Assembly: GCF_024661895.1 (NCBI RefSeq)
Contig: NZ_CP102453.1
Span: forward strand, 2,542,001 to 2,606,000
Direction: 5' to 3'
DNA: 64,000 nt
Source of the DNA: Fundicoccus culcitae
GTDB lineage: Bacteria; Bacillota; Bacilli; Lactobacillales; Aerococcaceae
Part shown: piece by piece, positions 52,271-61,378 of the stretch
How the letters are laid out: each line of letters starts with the position of its first letter
Numbering within the stretch: position 1 is the first letter of the stretch
Program-made: the position numbers and the translations under genes
The notes under the pieces: generated by a model
The model's input: only the letters and a program-made list of their open reading frames with translations
Databases searched by the model: none
Told to the model about the DNA's origin: nothing

Positions 52271-52564
52271 ATGATGTCACTGGGTGCTTATTTACAAATT
52301 ACCTTAGATATTAAACCTGAAAACCGTGAAGCAGCAGCTAAAGTTTATACGGAATATAGGCAACCTTTCTTAAACCAAATTGAAGGAGCTGCGAGCAAAA
52401 ATCTGATTGTTAGAGATGAAGTTGTTCAAGTCTTACATGGCTTTAACACAGTTGAACATGCTAATGCATACTTAGATAGTGATTTATTTAAAAATAATGT
52501 GTTTGTAGGATTGCAAGCACTTTGGTCAAGCGATTCTGTCATAGATATCTATCAAGTTACGTGA
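52271..52564 (+). CDS. Small ferredoxin-like (dimeric alpha/beta-barrel) protein
   Basis: 97 residues (a second ATG at the next codon is equally good; AGGAG lies upstream). The pattern beta (GAYLQITLDIKP), long helix (REAAAKVYTEYRQPF), beta (SKNLIVRDEVVQVLHGF), helix (TVEHANAYLDSDLF) and a final beta strand fits the dimeric alpha/beta-barrel fold of ABM/stress-responsive proteins. It does not match LsrG closely, although LsrG has the same fold. Single-gene transcript with its own promoter, operator and terminator. Function unknown. Confidence 0.7.
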   Translation: MMSLGAYLQITLDIKPENREAAAKVYTEYRQPFLNQIEGAASKNLIVRDEVVQVLHGFNTVEHANAYLDSDLFKNNVFVGLQALWSSDSVIDIYQVT

Positions 52565-52599
52565 CATCGAACGATTGATAGCATAAATGGTCATTCTTT

Positions 52600-52635
52600 G
52601 AATACTTCTTGGTGTGAAAATCAAGGAGTATTTTT
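52600..52635 (+). terminator. Rho-independent terminator
   Basis: AATACTTCTTG pairs with CAAGGAGTATT (one G-U) around a short loop, then TTTTT. Confidence 0.75.
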
Positions 52636-52718
52636 GGTGTTATAAAAAATGCGTAACACTAGATATCACCTCGTGTGATTAGATGTAATGTAGTATAATT
52701 ACTGTAGAGGTGATTAAT

Positions 52719-52946
52719 ATGTTGAACACTAAAACAAGAATGCAAGGAAATTCAGTTGTTGTTACTTTACCATCTGCTACGGAATTTAAAATTAGTCCTA
52801 ATGAAGAATATATTGTCACTTATGGCGATGGTGGGTCTATTATGCTTGTCCCTAAAATTGACAATCCATTTCTAGTTGCTGAAAAAGGTGCATTTTATGA
52901 AACTGATGAGTGGGAAGAAATGGAACCCCTAGGTAACGAGTTATGA
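52719..52946 (+). CDS. mazE: MazE-like antitoxin
   Basis: 75 residues with an AbrB/MazE-type swapped-hairpin N-terminus: NTKTRMQGNSVVVTLPSAT. The C-terminal half is acidic (FYETDEWEEMEPLG), as in toxin-wrapping tails. AGAGGTG lies upstream of ATG 52719. An inverted repeat ATCAC/GTGAT (52665-52679) lies just upstream of a TATAAT -10 and is a likely autoregulatory operator. The gene overlaps the toxin start by four bases (ATGA), typical of MazEF. The antitoxin is intact. Confidence 0.82.
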   Translation: MLNTKTRMQGNSVVVTLPSATEFKISPNEEYIVTYGDGGSIMLVPKIDNPFLVAEKGAFYETDEWEEMEPLGNEL

Positions 52947-53314
52947 AAAATTACGTTCCTAAAAAAGGAGATCTAGTTTGGATAGATTTTTCAAGTTCTA
53001 CTGGAAAAGAAATACAAAAAAGACGACCGGGATTAGTTATCTCTAGCGAGCAATTCAATTTTGCAACTCAATTTGCAGTTATTTGTCCTATTACAACAAC
53101 TTTTTAGTAACTACCTACTAGATATACATTACCGAAGGAATTGCCGATATCAGGTCAAATTATACTTTCTCAACTGAAGTCTATAGACTATTCATCAAGA
53201 AATATTGAATTTATTGGAATACTTCCAACCCATGACTTATCAAAAATCGAACAAATCATAAAATTATATATTTTGAATAAAAACTATCTAACTTGCTACA
53301 AATATCGATGTTAG
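52943..53314 (+). pseudogene. mazF: MazF/PemK-type toxin interrupted by two stop codons
   Basis: The start reads KNYVPKKGDLVWIDFSSSTGKEIQKRRPGLVIS, a MazF N-terminus, and reaches CPITTTF after 54 residues. TAG (53105) and TAA (53108) then occur back to back. The same frame goes on with LPKELPISGQIILSQLKSID and EFIGILPTHDL, the rest of MazF, to a TAG at 53312. So there is no frameshift, only in-frame nonsense codons. The truncated product lacks the dimer and active-site half and should be inactive. Confidence 0.88.
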
Positions 53315-53325
53315 ATAGTTTTTTT
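53282..53325 (+). terminator. Terminator of the mazEF module
   Basis: AACTATCTAAC and GTTAGATAGTT form an 11-bp perfect stem followed by seven T. The right arm overlaps the pseudogene's final stop codon. Confidence 0.85.
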
Positions 53326-53559
53326 AGACATTTCGATTGCTTCAATCATGTAATTCTTTCGAAATTAGTAGAAAAGATTAACTACATTCCCTTATTTAAT
53401 TTACACCGCTACAACAAGGCTTTTTAATACAATTGTCCTTTATTTTATGTTATTGTGTTTAATCTTTAATGAAAGATACAGTAATAGGTTGCATATCTTG
53501 GAGTACGTAGATTTATAAATAGTATTTAATTTCAGAAAATACTAAAAACCAAAATAAGA

Positions 53560-53588
53560 TTGACAAGTGAAAATGAAACCGTTATTAT
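53560..53588 (+). promoter_or_regulatory. SigmaA promoter of the DUF3870-symporter-SHMT genes
   Basis: TTGACA (53560-53565), 17-bp spacer, TATTAT (53583-53588), about 30 bp before the DUF3870 start. The ~230 bp between the mazEF terminator and this promoter hold nothing I can recognise. Confidence 0.8.
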
Positions 53589-53618
53589 ACAATTAATGAA
53601 AAAATAGTGAGGTTAAAC

Positions 53619-53939
53619 ATGAATTATAGTGATAATAGTGTTTATATAACTGGGCAAGGCAGAATTGGTAAAAATGATGCGATTGGATCAGTATATTCTA
53701 TCTTTGCATTATCTCTTATTATTGATAGGGACACTGAAATTATCGAAGATGTTGATTGTACAGCTGCGTTAGGGTTAACTGGTGCTTTTGTAAGACAATT
53801 GATGGTCGGTAAAAGAATTATCGCAGATGCTGATGAAATAATTAAGCAAATTCAAGAGAGGTTCTTTGGTACTTCTCGGAACGCTTTATTAACAGCTTTT
53901 AAAGATTCTGTTAATCGTTATAAAATTGAATTTAAATAA
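53619..53939 (+). CDS. DUF3870-domain protein
   Basis: 106 residues from ATG 53619, with GTGAGG upstream. It matches the DUF3870 pattern: GQGRIGKNDAIGSVY, IDRDTEIIEDVDCTAALGLT, FVRQLMVGKRI and a final helix with RNALLTAFKDSV. The family is uncharacterised but is often found next to symporter and PLP-enzyme genes, as here, where a DAACS symporter and a SHMT-like gene follow. A role in sensing or channelling their shared amino-acid substrate is inference. A long hairpin follows. Confidence 0.75.
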   Translation: MNYSDNSVYITGQGRIGKNDAIGSVYSIFALSLIIDRDTEIIEDVDCTAALGLTGAFVRQLMVGKRIIADADEIIKQIQERFFGTSRNALLTAFKDSVNRYKIEFK

Positions 53940-53984
53940 AATCTTGTATAACTGTAGATAAAAGTCCTTTATTTACGAACTTAT

Positions 53985-54055
53985 AAAAGGTTAAGTAATT
54001 GTGAGCTAGTAAACGTTTTTCGTTTATTTTTTTTACAATGCTTAACCTTTTTTTG
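53985..54055 (+). terminator. Long three-tier hairpin: terminator or attenuator
   Basis: Outer stem AAAAGGTTAAG/CTTAACCTTTT, middle ATTGT/ACAAT, inner TAAACG/CGTTTA, then TTTTT. It separates DUF3870 from the symporter by about 120 bp. It may be a partial terminator that sets the ratio of the two, or simply end the first transcript. Confidence 0.65.
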
Positions 54056-54178
54056 TTATAAAAAAATTAAAAAAGGAGGTTTTTGTATAAGGTATGATAG
54101 TTTATCTTTACATATTCTAAGTGCTTGCATGAGTATTTAAGTATTGTAGTAAGAATTCAATGAAATAGGAGAAAAATT

Positions 54179-55384
54179 ATGAATGTACTAAAAAAGATAA
54201 ATAATTTGTCTTTAGTCGTTAAAATATTTGTTGGATTTATCATTGGTATTTTAGTCGGTGTTATTCTTGGTGAGAGCGCTACAGTTTTAGCTCCTTTGGG
54301 GAATTTATTTTTAAGGCTATTATCCATGCTGGTTTTACCATTGGTATTCTCAGCAATTGTATCTGGTATTACAAATACACCAAGTATGAAGGATTTAGCT
54401 GATGTAGGTGTAAAATCTCTAGTTCTATTTGTACTAATGACTGCTATATCGGTTCTTACTGGGATAGTTACAGCTAATGTTTTGCAACCTGGACGTAATT
54501 CTACTTTAACATTAGTTGTTGACCCAAATCAGCAAGTAGAATCTTTATCTTTTGTTGATACAATATTGCAGATGTTTCCAAGTAATGTATTTGAATCATT
54601 TAGCAATGGTTCAATGCTGCAAGTGATCGTATTTGCACTCTTTTTCGGTATTTGTATTGTAATGGTTGGTGAACAGGCAAAAACTGTTAAAAAGTTTTTT
54701 GATCAAACAGCAATAATTATGTATAAGATGACAAATTTAGTGATTGGATTTGCTCCGATTGGAGTAGCCGGTTTAATTGCCAATGTGATTGGTAGTCAAG
54801 GGATCGAATCATTATTATCACTTGGCCGCTTTATCATTATGCTACATGTTGGATTAGCTATTTTAATTTTTGTGGTTCAAGGTCTGTTTATTTTGATTGG
54901 TACAGGAATGAATCCATTAAAATTTTTTAAAGCTTTGAGTAAATCTATTGCGATGGCTTTTGCAACTGATAGTTCTTCAGCGGCATTACCAATTGCTATG
55001 GAAGAACTACAAACAAATCTAGATGTGCCGGAATCCATCGCGAGTTTTGTTATGCCTGTCGGAACTAACTTAAGTAAGAGTGGAAGTGCTTTTTATCAAG
55101 CATTTGCCGTTATTTTCGTTAGTCAGGTTGTTGGAGTCGATTTAGCTTTTACGGAACAATTTACATTGTTTGTAACAGTTGTTTTAGCGGCTTTAGGGAC
55201 TGCAGGTATACCTAGTGCATCAATTGTTATGTTATCTTTGTCACTTGGAAGTGTGGGAATGCCGCTAGAAGCAATTGGAATCTTAGCAGGTATTGATCGT
55301 ATTATTGGAGGTCAAAGGACGGTTCCTAATGTAATTACGAATGCAGCTATAGCAAAAATAGTATCAAGAAAAAGAGGAGAATAA
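54179..55384 (+). CDS. Dicarboxylate/amino acid:cation symporter (DAACS family)
   Basis: 401 residues, about eight membrane helices plus two re-entrant loops. The substrate region is recognisable in ATDSSSAALPIAME (about 262-275) and FVMPVGTNLSKSGSAFYQAF (about 292-311), equivalents of the Ser-rich hairpin and the NMDG motif; the latter is LSKSG instead of NMDG, suggesting a substrate unlike glutamate. It uses a Na+ or H+ gradient. RBS TAGGAG. The SHMT-like gene begins three bases after its stop codon, so serine, threonine or a related amino acid is the likely cargo. Confidence 0.85.
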   Translation: MNVLKKINNLSLVVKIFVGFIIGILVGVILGESATVLAPLGNLFLRLLSMLVLPLVFSAIVSGITNTPSMKDLADVGVKSLVLFVLMTAISVLTGIVTANVLQPGRNSTLTLVVDPNQQVESLSFVDTILQMFPSNVFESFSNGSMLQVIVFALFFGICIVMVGEQAKTVKKFFDQTAIIMYKMTNLVIGFAPIGVAGLIANVIGSQGIESLLSLGRFIIMLHVGLAILIFVVQGLFILIGTGMNPLKFFKALSKSIAMAFATDSSSAALPIAMEELQTNLDVPESIASFVMPVGTNLSKSGSAFYQAFAVIFVSQVVGVDLAFTEQFTLFVTVVLAALGTAGIPSASIVMLSLSLGSVGMPLEAIGILAGIDRIIGGQRTVPNVITNAAIAKIVSRKRGE

Positions 55385-55387
55385 ACT

Positions 55388-56662
55388 ATGTACTTAGAAA
55401 ATTCATTTGAAAAAATCCAAGCATTTGATCCTGAAATGGCACAATTAGTAATAGATGAAGAGGAACGTCAAGCGTCGACCCTGTGTTTGATTGCGTCTGA
55501 AAATTATGCGTCACCATTGGCTGTTGGTTTAGAAGGTTCAATTTTTGCAAACAAAAATGCCGAAGGTTACCCAGGTAGACGTTATGTTGGTGGTGTTGAA
55601 TTAGCAGATAAAGTTGAGAATTTAGCTAAAGACCGAATTGCTGAACTATTTGGGGCTGAACATGTTAATGTTCAAAGTATGAGCGCAACAGTTGGAAATG
55701 TAGCTATTTTACGGGGAGTCTTAAAACCTGGTGATACTATATTATCAATGGAATTAGATCATGGTGGTCATTTATCTCATGGTGCAGCTTTCCATTACAG
55801 TGGTAAGGAATATAATGCTGTTTTTTATGGGGTTAATGAAGAAACTGAAATGATTGATATGGAACAAGTAGAAGCTTTAGCCAAGGAATATAAACCAAAA
55901 TTAATTATTTGTGGGGCGTCTTCTTACCCTCGTCAAATTGATTATAAACGCTTTGCTGAAATTGCTCACGAAAATGATGCGTTATTATTCGCTGATATCG
56001 CCCATCCAGTAGGGCTGATTATCGCTGGGATTGTTCCATCACCGTTTCCGCATGCGGATATTGTTTCAACTTCGACACACAAAACATGGCGTGGATCACG
56101 TGGTGGAGGAGTTGTTATGTGTAAGAAAAAATTAGCTCGTAAAATTGACTCAGCAATTTTCCCTGGTATACAAGGGGCACCTAAAATGGATATGATTGCA
56201 GCACGTGCAGTTCAAGCTAAAGAAAGTGCTACGGATTTATTTAAAGAATACCAACAACAAGTCGCTAAAAATGCTCAAGTATTAGCTGAAGAGTTAACAA
56301 ATAATGGGTTAAGATTGGTTTCTGGTGGGACAGATACACACCTTATATTAGTAGATGTCCGCAACTTAATCGAATCAGGACAACTTGCAGAACAAGTTTT
56401 AGAAAGTGTTGGAATTGTAACTAATAAAAACATGATTCCTTTTGATCCACAACCTGCGTCAGTTTCAAGTGGTTTGAGAATTGGAACTCCAGCTTTGACA
56501 ACTCGTGGTTTTAAAGAAGATGATATTAAAAAAGTAGCTAAATTGATTGTTACAACTTTGAAAAATAAAGATGATGAATACGTATTGGCTGAAGTAAAAC
56601 AAGAAGTGGATGAATTAATTAAAGGATTCCCACTTTTTTCAGATGAATGGTTAGCTAAATAA
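55388..56662 (+). CDS. glyA: Serine hydroxymethyltransferase-like PLP enzyme
   Basis: 424 residues of the SHMT fold. LIASENYAS (about 33-41), AEGYPGRRYVGG, DHGGHLSHG (about 123-131) and the PLP-Lys segment STSTHKTWRGSRGGG (Lys about 233) are present. Several usually fixed positions differ: YVGGVE for YYGGCE, and HKTWRGSRGG for HKTLRGPRGG. It may therefore use a serine analogue (threonine, alpha-methylserine) rather than only serine. It normally makes glycine and 5,10-methylene-THF. It is coupled to the symporter and stands upstream of folate C1 genes, which supports a catabolic role. Confidence 0.8.
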   Translation: MYLENSFEKIQAFDPEMAQLVIDEEERQASTLCLIASENYASPLAVGLEGSIFANKNAEGYPGRRYVGGVELADKVENLAKDRIAELFGAEHVNVQSMSATVGNVAILRGVLKPGDTILSMELDHGGHLSHGAAFHYSGKEYNAVFYGVNEETEMIDMEQVEALAKEYKPKLIICGASSYPRQIDYKRFAEIAHENDALLFADIAHPVGLIIAGIVPSPFPHADIVSTSTHKTWRGSRGGGVVMCKKKLARKIDSAIFPGIQGAPKMDMIAARAVQAKESATDLFKEYQQQVAKNAQVLAEELTNNGLRLVSGGTDTHLILVDVRNLIESGQLAEQVLESVGIVTNKNMIPFDPQPASVSSGLRIGTPALTTRGFKEDDIKKVAKLIVTTLKNKDDEYVLAEVKQEVDELIKGFPLFSDEWLAK

Positions 56663-57150
56663 TCTCTAACCAATCATTCACTTTCAACATTAGTTAATAA
56701 CTAATTAACATTTCTAATTCAACTATCATTACCCTATAATTGAATCAATAGCATAATTATTCGTGCATAAATGACAAATGAAACCGCATTTTTTCCCAAA
56801 TTATGACGATGAAATTTGTTATAATAATCGATAAACTATAAAGAGAATCAATTATTTGTAAGTGGGAAGTGACATTGCCGATAACCGGTCTTTCTGGCAC
56901 CAAATAAAACCTGGCGCCACCAACCAGAAGTTTCCGGCGATTTTGACCATCTTTTACTTCCCACTTGCTTTTATCTCATCGAAATAACCTAAGGAGTTGA
57001 TTAAGTCAAAAATTGAGTGAGAAACATCATGCTAACATGTTATAATGTAGATGAAATTATAATAAGTATCTTTTTGAAAACGTAAAAATATAAGCGTTGC
57101 AGAGATATTTATTTGAAGAAAGATATCTGTTGGATGGGAAGTGATAGGTG
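56663..57150. other. Noncoding gap with a hairpin-embedded 40-bp repeat; folT promoter
   Basis: The 107-bp segment 56860-56966 has AAGTGGGAAGT and ACTTCCCACTT at its ends, which pair perfectly. Inside lies one full copy of the 40-bp repeat (56891-56930) and the start of another. Further on, TGTTATAAT (extended -10, near 57037) is the likely folT promoter, and AGATAT/ATATCT forms a hairpin in its leader. I saw no match to a THF riboswitch. Confidence 0.6.
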
Positions 57151-57657
57151 ATGAATAGCAACAAACCACGTCTGTCAACGCGGACGATTACGTTTGCGGG
57201 GCTGTTGATTGCGTTAAATGTGGTACTGAATTTATTTGTTTTACCGATTGGGAATATTATTGAGATAACCATTGCTTTTTTACCAATATTATATGCGGGT
57301 TACTATTTTGGACCTTGGATTGCCGGTGTCATTGCAGTGATAGGGGACGTGCTAGGTTTTATTATTCGTCCGGCTGGCTTCTTCTTTATCGGTTTTACCT
57401 TTAATGCTTGGGTATCCGGTATGATTTATGGCTATATTTTGCATAATAAACCCGTGACTTGGAAGCGTGTCGCCGTTGCGGTGATCGTACAAAATCTAAT
57501 TGTCAGTGTTATTTTAACCCCTATTTGGCTACAAATTATGTATGGGACGGCTTTGTTGTCGGTTCCTAGATTGATTCGGGTGGTCATTATGGTACCCATT
57601 GAGATTGCTTTAGCCTACTTTATGTTAAATAGATTTGATTATAGAATGGAGAAATAA
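57151..57657 (+). CDS. folT: ECF transporter folate-binding S component FolT
   Basis: 168 residues with about six hydrophobic helices. The N-terminus has [20 protein letters not shown] (the S-component helix that docks on EcfT), and [23 protein letters not shown] and [16 protein letters not shown] resemble FolT/QueT-type components. It borrows the shared EcfA-EcfA'-EcfT module encoded elsewhere. The gene is directly followed by Fhs and the other folate genes (fhs starts one base after its stop), which supports folate as cargo. Confidence 0.85.
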   Translation: MNSNKPRLSTRTITFAGLLIALNVVLNLFVLPIGNIIEITIAFLPILYAGYYFGPWIAGVIAVIGDVLGFIIRPAGFFFIGFTFNAWVSGMIYGYILHNKPVTWKRVAVAVIVQNLIVSVILTPIWLQIMYGTALLSVPRLIRVVIMVPIEIALAYFMLNRFDYRMEK

Positions 57658-57658
57658 T

Positions 57659-59332
57659 ATGACAGAATTTTTAACGGATGCTCAAATTGCGCAACAAGCG
57701 GAATTAAAACCCATTACTGAAATTATTGATAACTTAGGTTTGGATCAAGACATGTTTGAGTTGTATGGTAAATATAAAGCCAAATTAAATATCCATGGTT
57801 TAAAAGATCAAAAAGCAGATGGTAAATTGATTTTAGTGACTGCAATTAGCCCAACGCCAGCGGGTGAAGGAAAAACGACTACATCGATTGGATTAGGAGA
57901 CGGCTTGAATCGGATTGGAAAAAAAGCGGTCATCGCTTTAAGAGAGCCTTCTTTAGGTCCTGTTTTTGGGATGAAGGGTGGCGCTGCGGGCGGTGGTTAT
58001 TCACAAGTTGTGCCAATGGAAGATATTAACTTACATTTCACGGGTGACTTTCATGCGATTGGGGCAGCTAACAACTTGTTAGCGGCTTTAATTGATAATC
58101 ATATCCACCATGGGAATGCCTTGAATATTGACACGCGTCGCATTGTTTGGAAACGTGTCGTTGATATGAACGATCGTCAATTAAGAAATATCGTTGATGG
58201 CCTTGGGGGTAAAGCCAATGGGGTGCCGCGTGAAGATAGTTATGAAATTACCGTGGCTTCTGAAGTCATGGCGATTTTATGTTTAGCGAAGGATATTACT
58301 GATTTGAAAGAGCGTTTATCACGCATCGTGATTGGCTATAATTATGATTCAGATCCAATAACAGCAGGTGATTTAAAAGCGCAAGGTGCCATGGCTGCCT
58401 TATTAAAAGAAGCGATTAAACCAAACTTGGTTCAAACTTTAGAACATAATCCAGTCTTTATTCATGGGGGACCATTTGCGAATATTGCACATGGTTGTAA
58501 CTCAGTGATTGCAACGGAAACAGCTTTGAAATTGGGTGACTATACGGTAACCGAAGCTGGATTTGGAGCGGACTTAGGGGCAGAGAAATTCATTGATATT
58601 AAGGGTCGTGAATTAGGGCGGAAACCCGATGCGGTGGTTTTAGTGGCGACCATTCGTGCCTTGAAGATGCACGGTGGTTTGAAGAAAACGGAATTGAAGG
58701 GCGAAGATTTGGTGGCTTTGGAAAAAGGTTTACCAAACTTGATGAAGCATATTGAGAATATTCAAACGGTTTACAACTTGCCGTTAGTCGTTGCGATTAA
58801 CAAATTCCCTACGGATACCGATGCTGAATTGGCTTTAGTGACTGAAAAAGTGAATGCACTAGGTGTTGAAGTATCCTTATCAGACGTTTGGGCAAAAGGT
58901 GGCGAAGGGGCGATTGATTTAGCAGAAAAAGTGGTGAAGATTGCTGAACAACCTTCACAAGGTACTTTTGTTTATGAAGATGATACGACCATTAAAGAAA
59001 AAATCGAAGCGATCGTGACTAAGGTTTATGGTGGTAACAAAGTCGTTTACGGTGCGGGTGTTTTAACTGAATTGAAGAATATCGAAGCGAATGGTTATGG
59101 GAACTTGCCTGTGTGTATGGCCAAGACCCAATATTCATTTACTGACAATCCTAAAGTTTTAGGACGACCAACAGACTTCGAAGTAGATATCCGTGGTGTA
59201 AAACTTTCTGCGGGTGCTGGGTTTATCGTTGTCTTAACGGGTGAAATGATGACTATGCCAGGATTACCAAAAGTACCGGCGTCAGAAGGTATTGATTTAA
59301 GTGAAGATGGCGTGATTAGTGGGTTATTCTAA
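57659..59332 (+). CDS. fhs: Formate-tetrahydrofolate ligase (Fhs)
   Basis: 557 residues, the usual length. P-loop [18 protein letters not shown] (about 66-83), [22 protein letters not shown] (about 125-146), [13 protein letters not shown] and [20 protein letters not shown] near the end. It joins formate to THF with ATP, and can run backwards to make ATP when formyl-THF is in excess. Start at ATG 57659 behind GGAG. It overlaps the next gene by one base. Confidence 0.95.
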   Translation: MTEFLTDAQIAQQAELKPITEIIDNLGLDQDMFELYGKYKAKLNIHGLKDQKADGKLILVTAISPTPAGEGKTTTSIGLGDGLNRIGKKAVIALREPSLGPVFGMKGGAAGGGYSQVVPMEDINLHFTGDFHAIGAANNLLAALIDNHIHHGNALNIDTRRIVWKRVVDMNDRQLRNIVDGLGGKANGVPREDSYEITVASEVMAILCLAKDITDLKERLSRIVIGYNYDSDPITAGDLKAQGAMAALLKEAIKPNLVQTLEHNPVFIHGGPFANIAHGCNSVIATETALKLGDYTVTEAGFGADLGAEKFIDIKGRELGRKPDAVVLVATIRALKMHGGLKKTELKGEDLVALEKGLPNLMKHIENIQTVYNLPLVVAINKFPTDTDAELALVTEKVNALGVEVSLSDVWAKGGEGAIDLAEKVVKIAEQPSQGTFVYEDDTTIKEKIEAIVTKVYGGNKVVYGAGVLTELKNIEANGYGNLPVCMAKTQYSFTDNPKVLGRPTDFEVDIRGVKLSAGAGFIVVLTGEMMTMPGLPKVPASEGIDLSEDGVISGLF

Positions 59333-59892
59333 TGAAGGCAGTTAAGAAAGCTTTACGTCAGGAAATGCTAGCTCTAAGAGCTAGCTTGTCTGACGATTAT
59401 AGGTTGTCGTCTGATCAAGCGATTGTTGAACATGTGCTGGCTTCTGAGTTGTATGAGAATGCTAAGGTAGTGTTTTGTTTTGTGAGTATGCCTGGGGAAG
59501 TTAATACACAACCGATTATTGAGGATGCAATAGCTAAAGGGAAAGTGGTCTGTGTGCCTAAAGTAATGGCTAAAGGGCATATGGAGGCTTTTCAAATTAA
59601 GTCGTATAATGATTTTGAAGTGAGTGATTATGGCATTCGTGAGCCAAAAGCGGGTAGTTTGTTAATTGAACCAGACCAAATTGATTTGGGGATCATACCC
59701 AATATTGTGGTGTCGAAAGATGGCTATCGCTTGGGTTATGGCGGTGGCTTTTATGATAGGTATCTATTAAGGTCTAAGATGGTGCGTTTAGCGGTTTGTC
59801 GGGAGGCGTTAATTCAAGAAGTCTTGCCGATTGAGGCACATGATGAAAAAGTTGATTTTATTGCTTCGGAAACAGGTTTGATAGAAGTTTAA
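59332..59892 (+). CDS. 5-formyltetrahydrofolate cyclo-ligase
   Basis: 186 residues. The N-terminal LRQEMLALRASLSDDYR, the EVNTQPIIEDAI segment, DLGIIPNIVVSKDGYRLGYGGGFYDRYL (ATP/substrate site, about 122-149) and a final Glu-rich end are all family features. It recycles 5-formyl-THF to 5,10-methenyl-THF. Its start codon shares an A with the fhs stop codon, so the two are translationally coupled. Confidence 0.93.
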   Translation: MKAVKKALRQEMLALRASLSDDYRLSSDQAIVEHVLASELYENAKVVFCFVSMPGEVNTQPIIEDAIAKGKVVCVPKVMAKGHMEAFQIKSYNDFEVSDYGIREPKAGSLLIEPDQIDLGIIPNIVVSKDGYRLGYGGGFYDRYLLRSKMVRLAVCREALIQEVLPIEAHDEKVDFIASETGLIEV

Positions 59893-59917
59893 GAAAGTTT
59901 GAGAGAGGAAGAATACA

Positions 59918-60517
59918 GTGGAAAGTGAACAGTTTTTAGAATCATTGGCTTCAGATGCAGCGGCGCCCGGAGGGGGCGGTGGTTCTGCGTATACTGCTGC
60001 AATTGGGGTGTCGTTATCCGAAATGGCATTGAATATTTCTTTGAAAACGGCTAAGGCTGATGATGTTGAATTAATGAATGAAGTCATACCGCAATTAGCG
60101 TATTTAAGGAAAAAGTTCTACCAAATGATTGATGCGGATGCTGAGGCTTTTCTTCCACTATCTCAAGCTTATAAATTACCTAAGACTGATCCTTTACGGG
60201 ATGATAAAATTCAAGCAGGGTTAGTGTCTGCAGCCAAAGCGCCTTTAGAGTTAATGCGTTTAAGTTATCATGCCATTCGTCAACATAAGAAAGCTTTGAC
60301 TTTATCGAGCAAAATGATGGTGAGTGATGTGGGAACTGGAGTCATTATTTCTTTGTCCGCTTTGAAAGGTGCACATATCAATGTGTTGGTCAATTCACGC
60401 TTGATGACAAGTGATGGTTATCGAAAAACATTTGAAGATGAAGCGAATCATTTATTAGAAGATGGAAGTAAAATAGCGGATTATGTGTATTCTGAAGTAC
60501 TAAAATTAATGAGGTGA
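59918..60517 (+). CDS. fchA: Methenyl-THF cyclohydrolase / formiminotransferase-cyclodeaminase-like FchA
   Basis: 199 residues from a GTG behind GAGAGGAAG. LESLASDAAAPGGGGGSAYTAA (about 7-28) is the FTCD_C signature; the remainder is all-alpha. Stand-alone members next to fhs and folD act as methenyl-THF cyclohydrolases in acetogens and purinolytic clostridia. The neighbouring FolD lacks its own cyclohydrolase residues, which makes this activity probable here. Confidence 0.9.
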   Translation: MESEQFLESLASDAAAPGGGGGSAYTAAIGVSLSEMALNISLKTAKADDVELMNEVIPQLAYLRKKFYQMIDADAEAFLPLSQAYKLPKTDPLRDDKIQAGLVSAAKAPLELMRLSYHAIRQHKKALTLSSKMMVSDVGTGVIISLSALKGAHINVLVNSRLMTSDGYRKTFEDEANHLLEDGSKIADYVYSEVLKLMR

Positions 60518-60523
60518 ATATAA

Positions 60524-61378
60524 GTGAGCATCATCATGAATGGAAAAGAAATTGCTCAAGAAATACATGCCAGTAATTTAGAACAAGTCGAAAGATTAAT
60601 TGAACAAGGGATTCAGCCTAAGATGGCTTTTATTCGTGTTGGAGATGATCCCGCTTCAAAGGGGTATCACCGGTCAGCTATTAAAAAAGCGGAAAATAAT
60701 AATATCGAATGCGACTCATTTGTGTATCCTGCGGATGTCGATGCCGATGAGTTTTTTAAAGACTATGCAAAAATTAATGAACGGTCAGATATCCATGGTA
60801 TTTTAGTGTTGCGACCATTGCCAGAACACCTTTCTTATGAGAAAATAAGTCAGGAAATCGATCCTGATAAAGATGTCGATGGGATGAGTCCGTTTAATAT
60901 TGGTAAAACTTTTGCGCCTAAGCCAACTGACTTTGTTCCGATTACACCGATGTCTGTGATGCGGATGTTAGAGCATTATGAGATTAATGTAAAGGGGAAA
61001 GAAGTGGTTGTGGTCGGTCATAGTTTGGTGGTTGGCCGTCCCTTGTCGATGTTGTTAGTTGATAAAGGGGCGACGGTAACAATTTGTCATATTGACACGA
61101 AGGATACCAAAGCGCATACGCAAAAAGCGGATGTTTTAGTAACAGCTACAGGTAAAAAATGGTTGATTACCAAAGACCATGTCAAAGAAGGCGCAGTGGT
61201 TGTTGACGTTGGAACGTCCTATGAAGTGGACGGCAAGGTTTACGGCGATGTGTTTTTTGATGAAGTGGAACCAATAGCGTCTTATATTAATCCTGTTCCT
61301 GGTGGGATCGGATCGATTACAAGTGAAATTTTATCTGAGCGGGTGATTTATTCCGCTTCAAAAGGTGTTGAAGGTTAA
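60524..61378 (+). CDS. folD: Methylenetetrahydrofolate dehydrogenase FolD, cyclohydrolase residues missing
   Basis: 284 residues from GTG 60524. DPDKDVDGMSPFN (about 114-126), the NAD(P) motif VVVGHSLVVGRPLS (about 163-176) and NPVPGGIGSITSE (about 257-269) mark FolD. In the active site YxxxK motif the Lys is replaced: YHRSAIKK has Ala52 where E. coli FolD has Lys54. The GILVQLPLP loop is GILVLRPLP, so the partner Gln is also lost. The Asp of DVDG is kept. This fits a dehydrogenase-only enzyme. It overlaps folC by one base. Confidence 0.9.
   Translation: MSIIMNGKEIAQEIHASNLEQVERLIEQGIQPKMAFIRVGDDPASKGYHRSAIKKAENNNIECDSFVYPADVDADEFFKDYAKINERSDIHGILVLRPLPEHLSYEKISQEIDPDKDVDGMSPFNIGKTFAPKPTDFVPITPMSVMRMLEHYEINVKGKEVVVVGHSLVVGRPLSMLLVDKGATVTICHIDTKDTKAHTQKADVLVTATGKKWLITKDHVKEGAVVVDVGTSYEVDGKVYGDVFFDEVEPIASYINPVPGGIGSITSEILSERVIYSASKGVEG

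Noticed and set aside
52271-52564. Missing lsrG
   Set aside because: It has the same general fold as LsrG but no close sequence match, lies 35 kb from the lsr genes and has separate regulation.
52943-53314. Frameshift in the MazF-like toxin
   Set aside because: The MazF sequence continues in the same frame after TAG-TAA; the damage is two nonsense codons.
53940-54178. Glycine riboswitch before the symporter/SHMT genes
   Set aside because: The three-tier hairpin does not contain the conserved glycine aptamer segments; it looks like a terminator.
56663-57150. Tetrahydrofolate riboswitch before folT
   Set aside because: I looked for the conserved THF riboswitch segments and found none; the hairpin there instead holds a 40-bp repeat.
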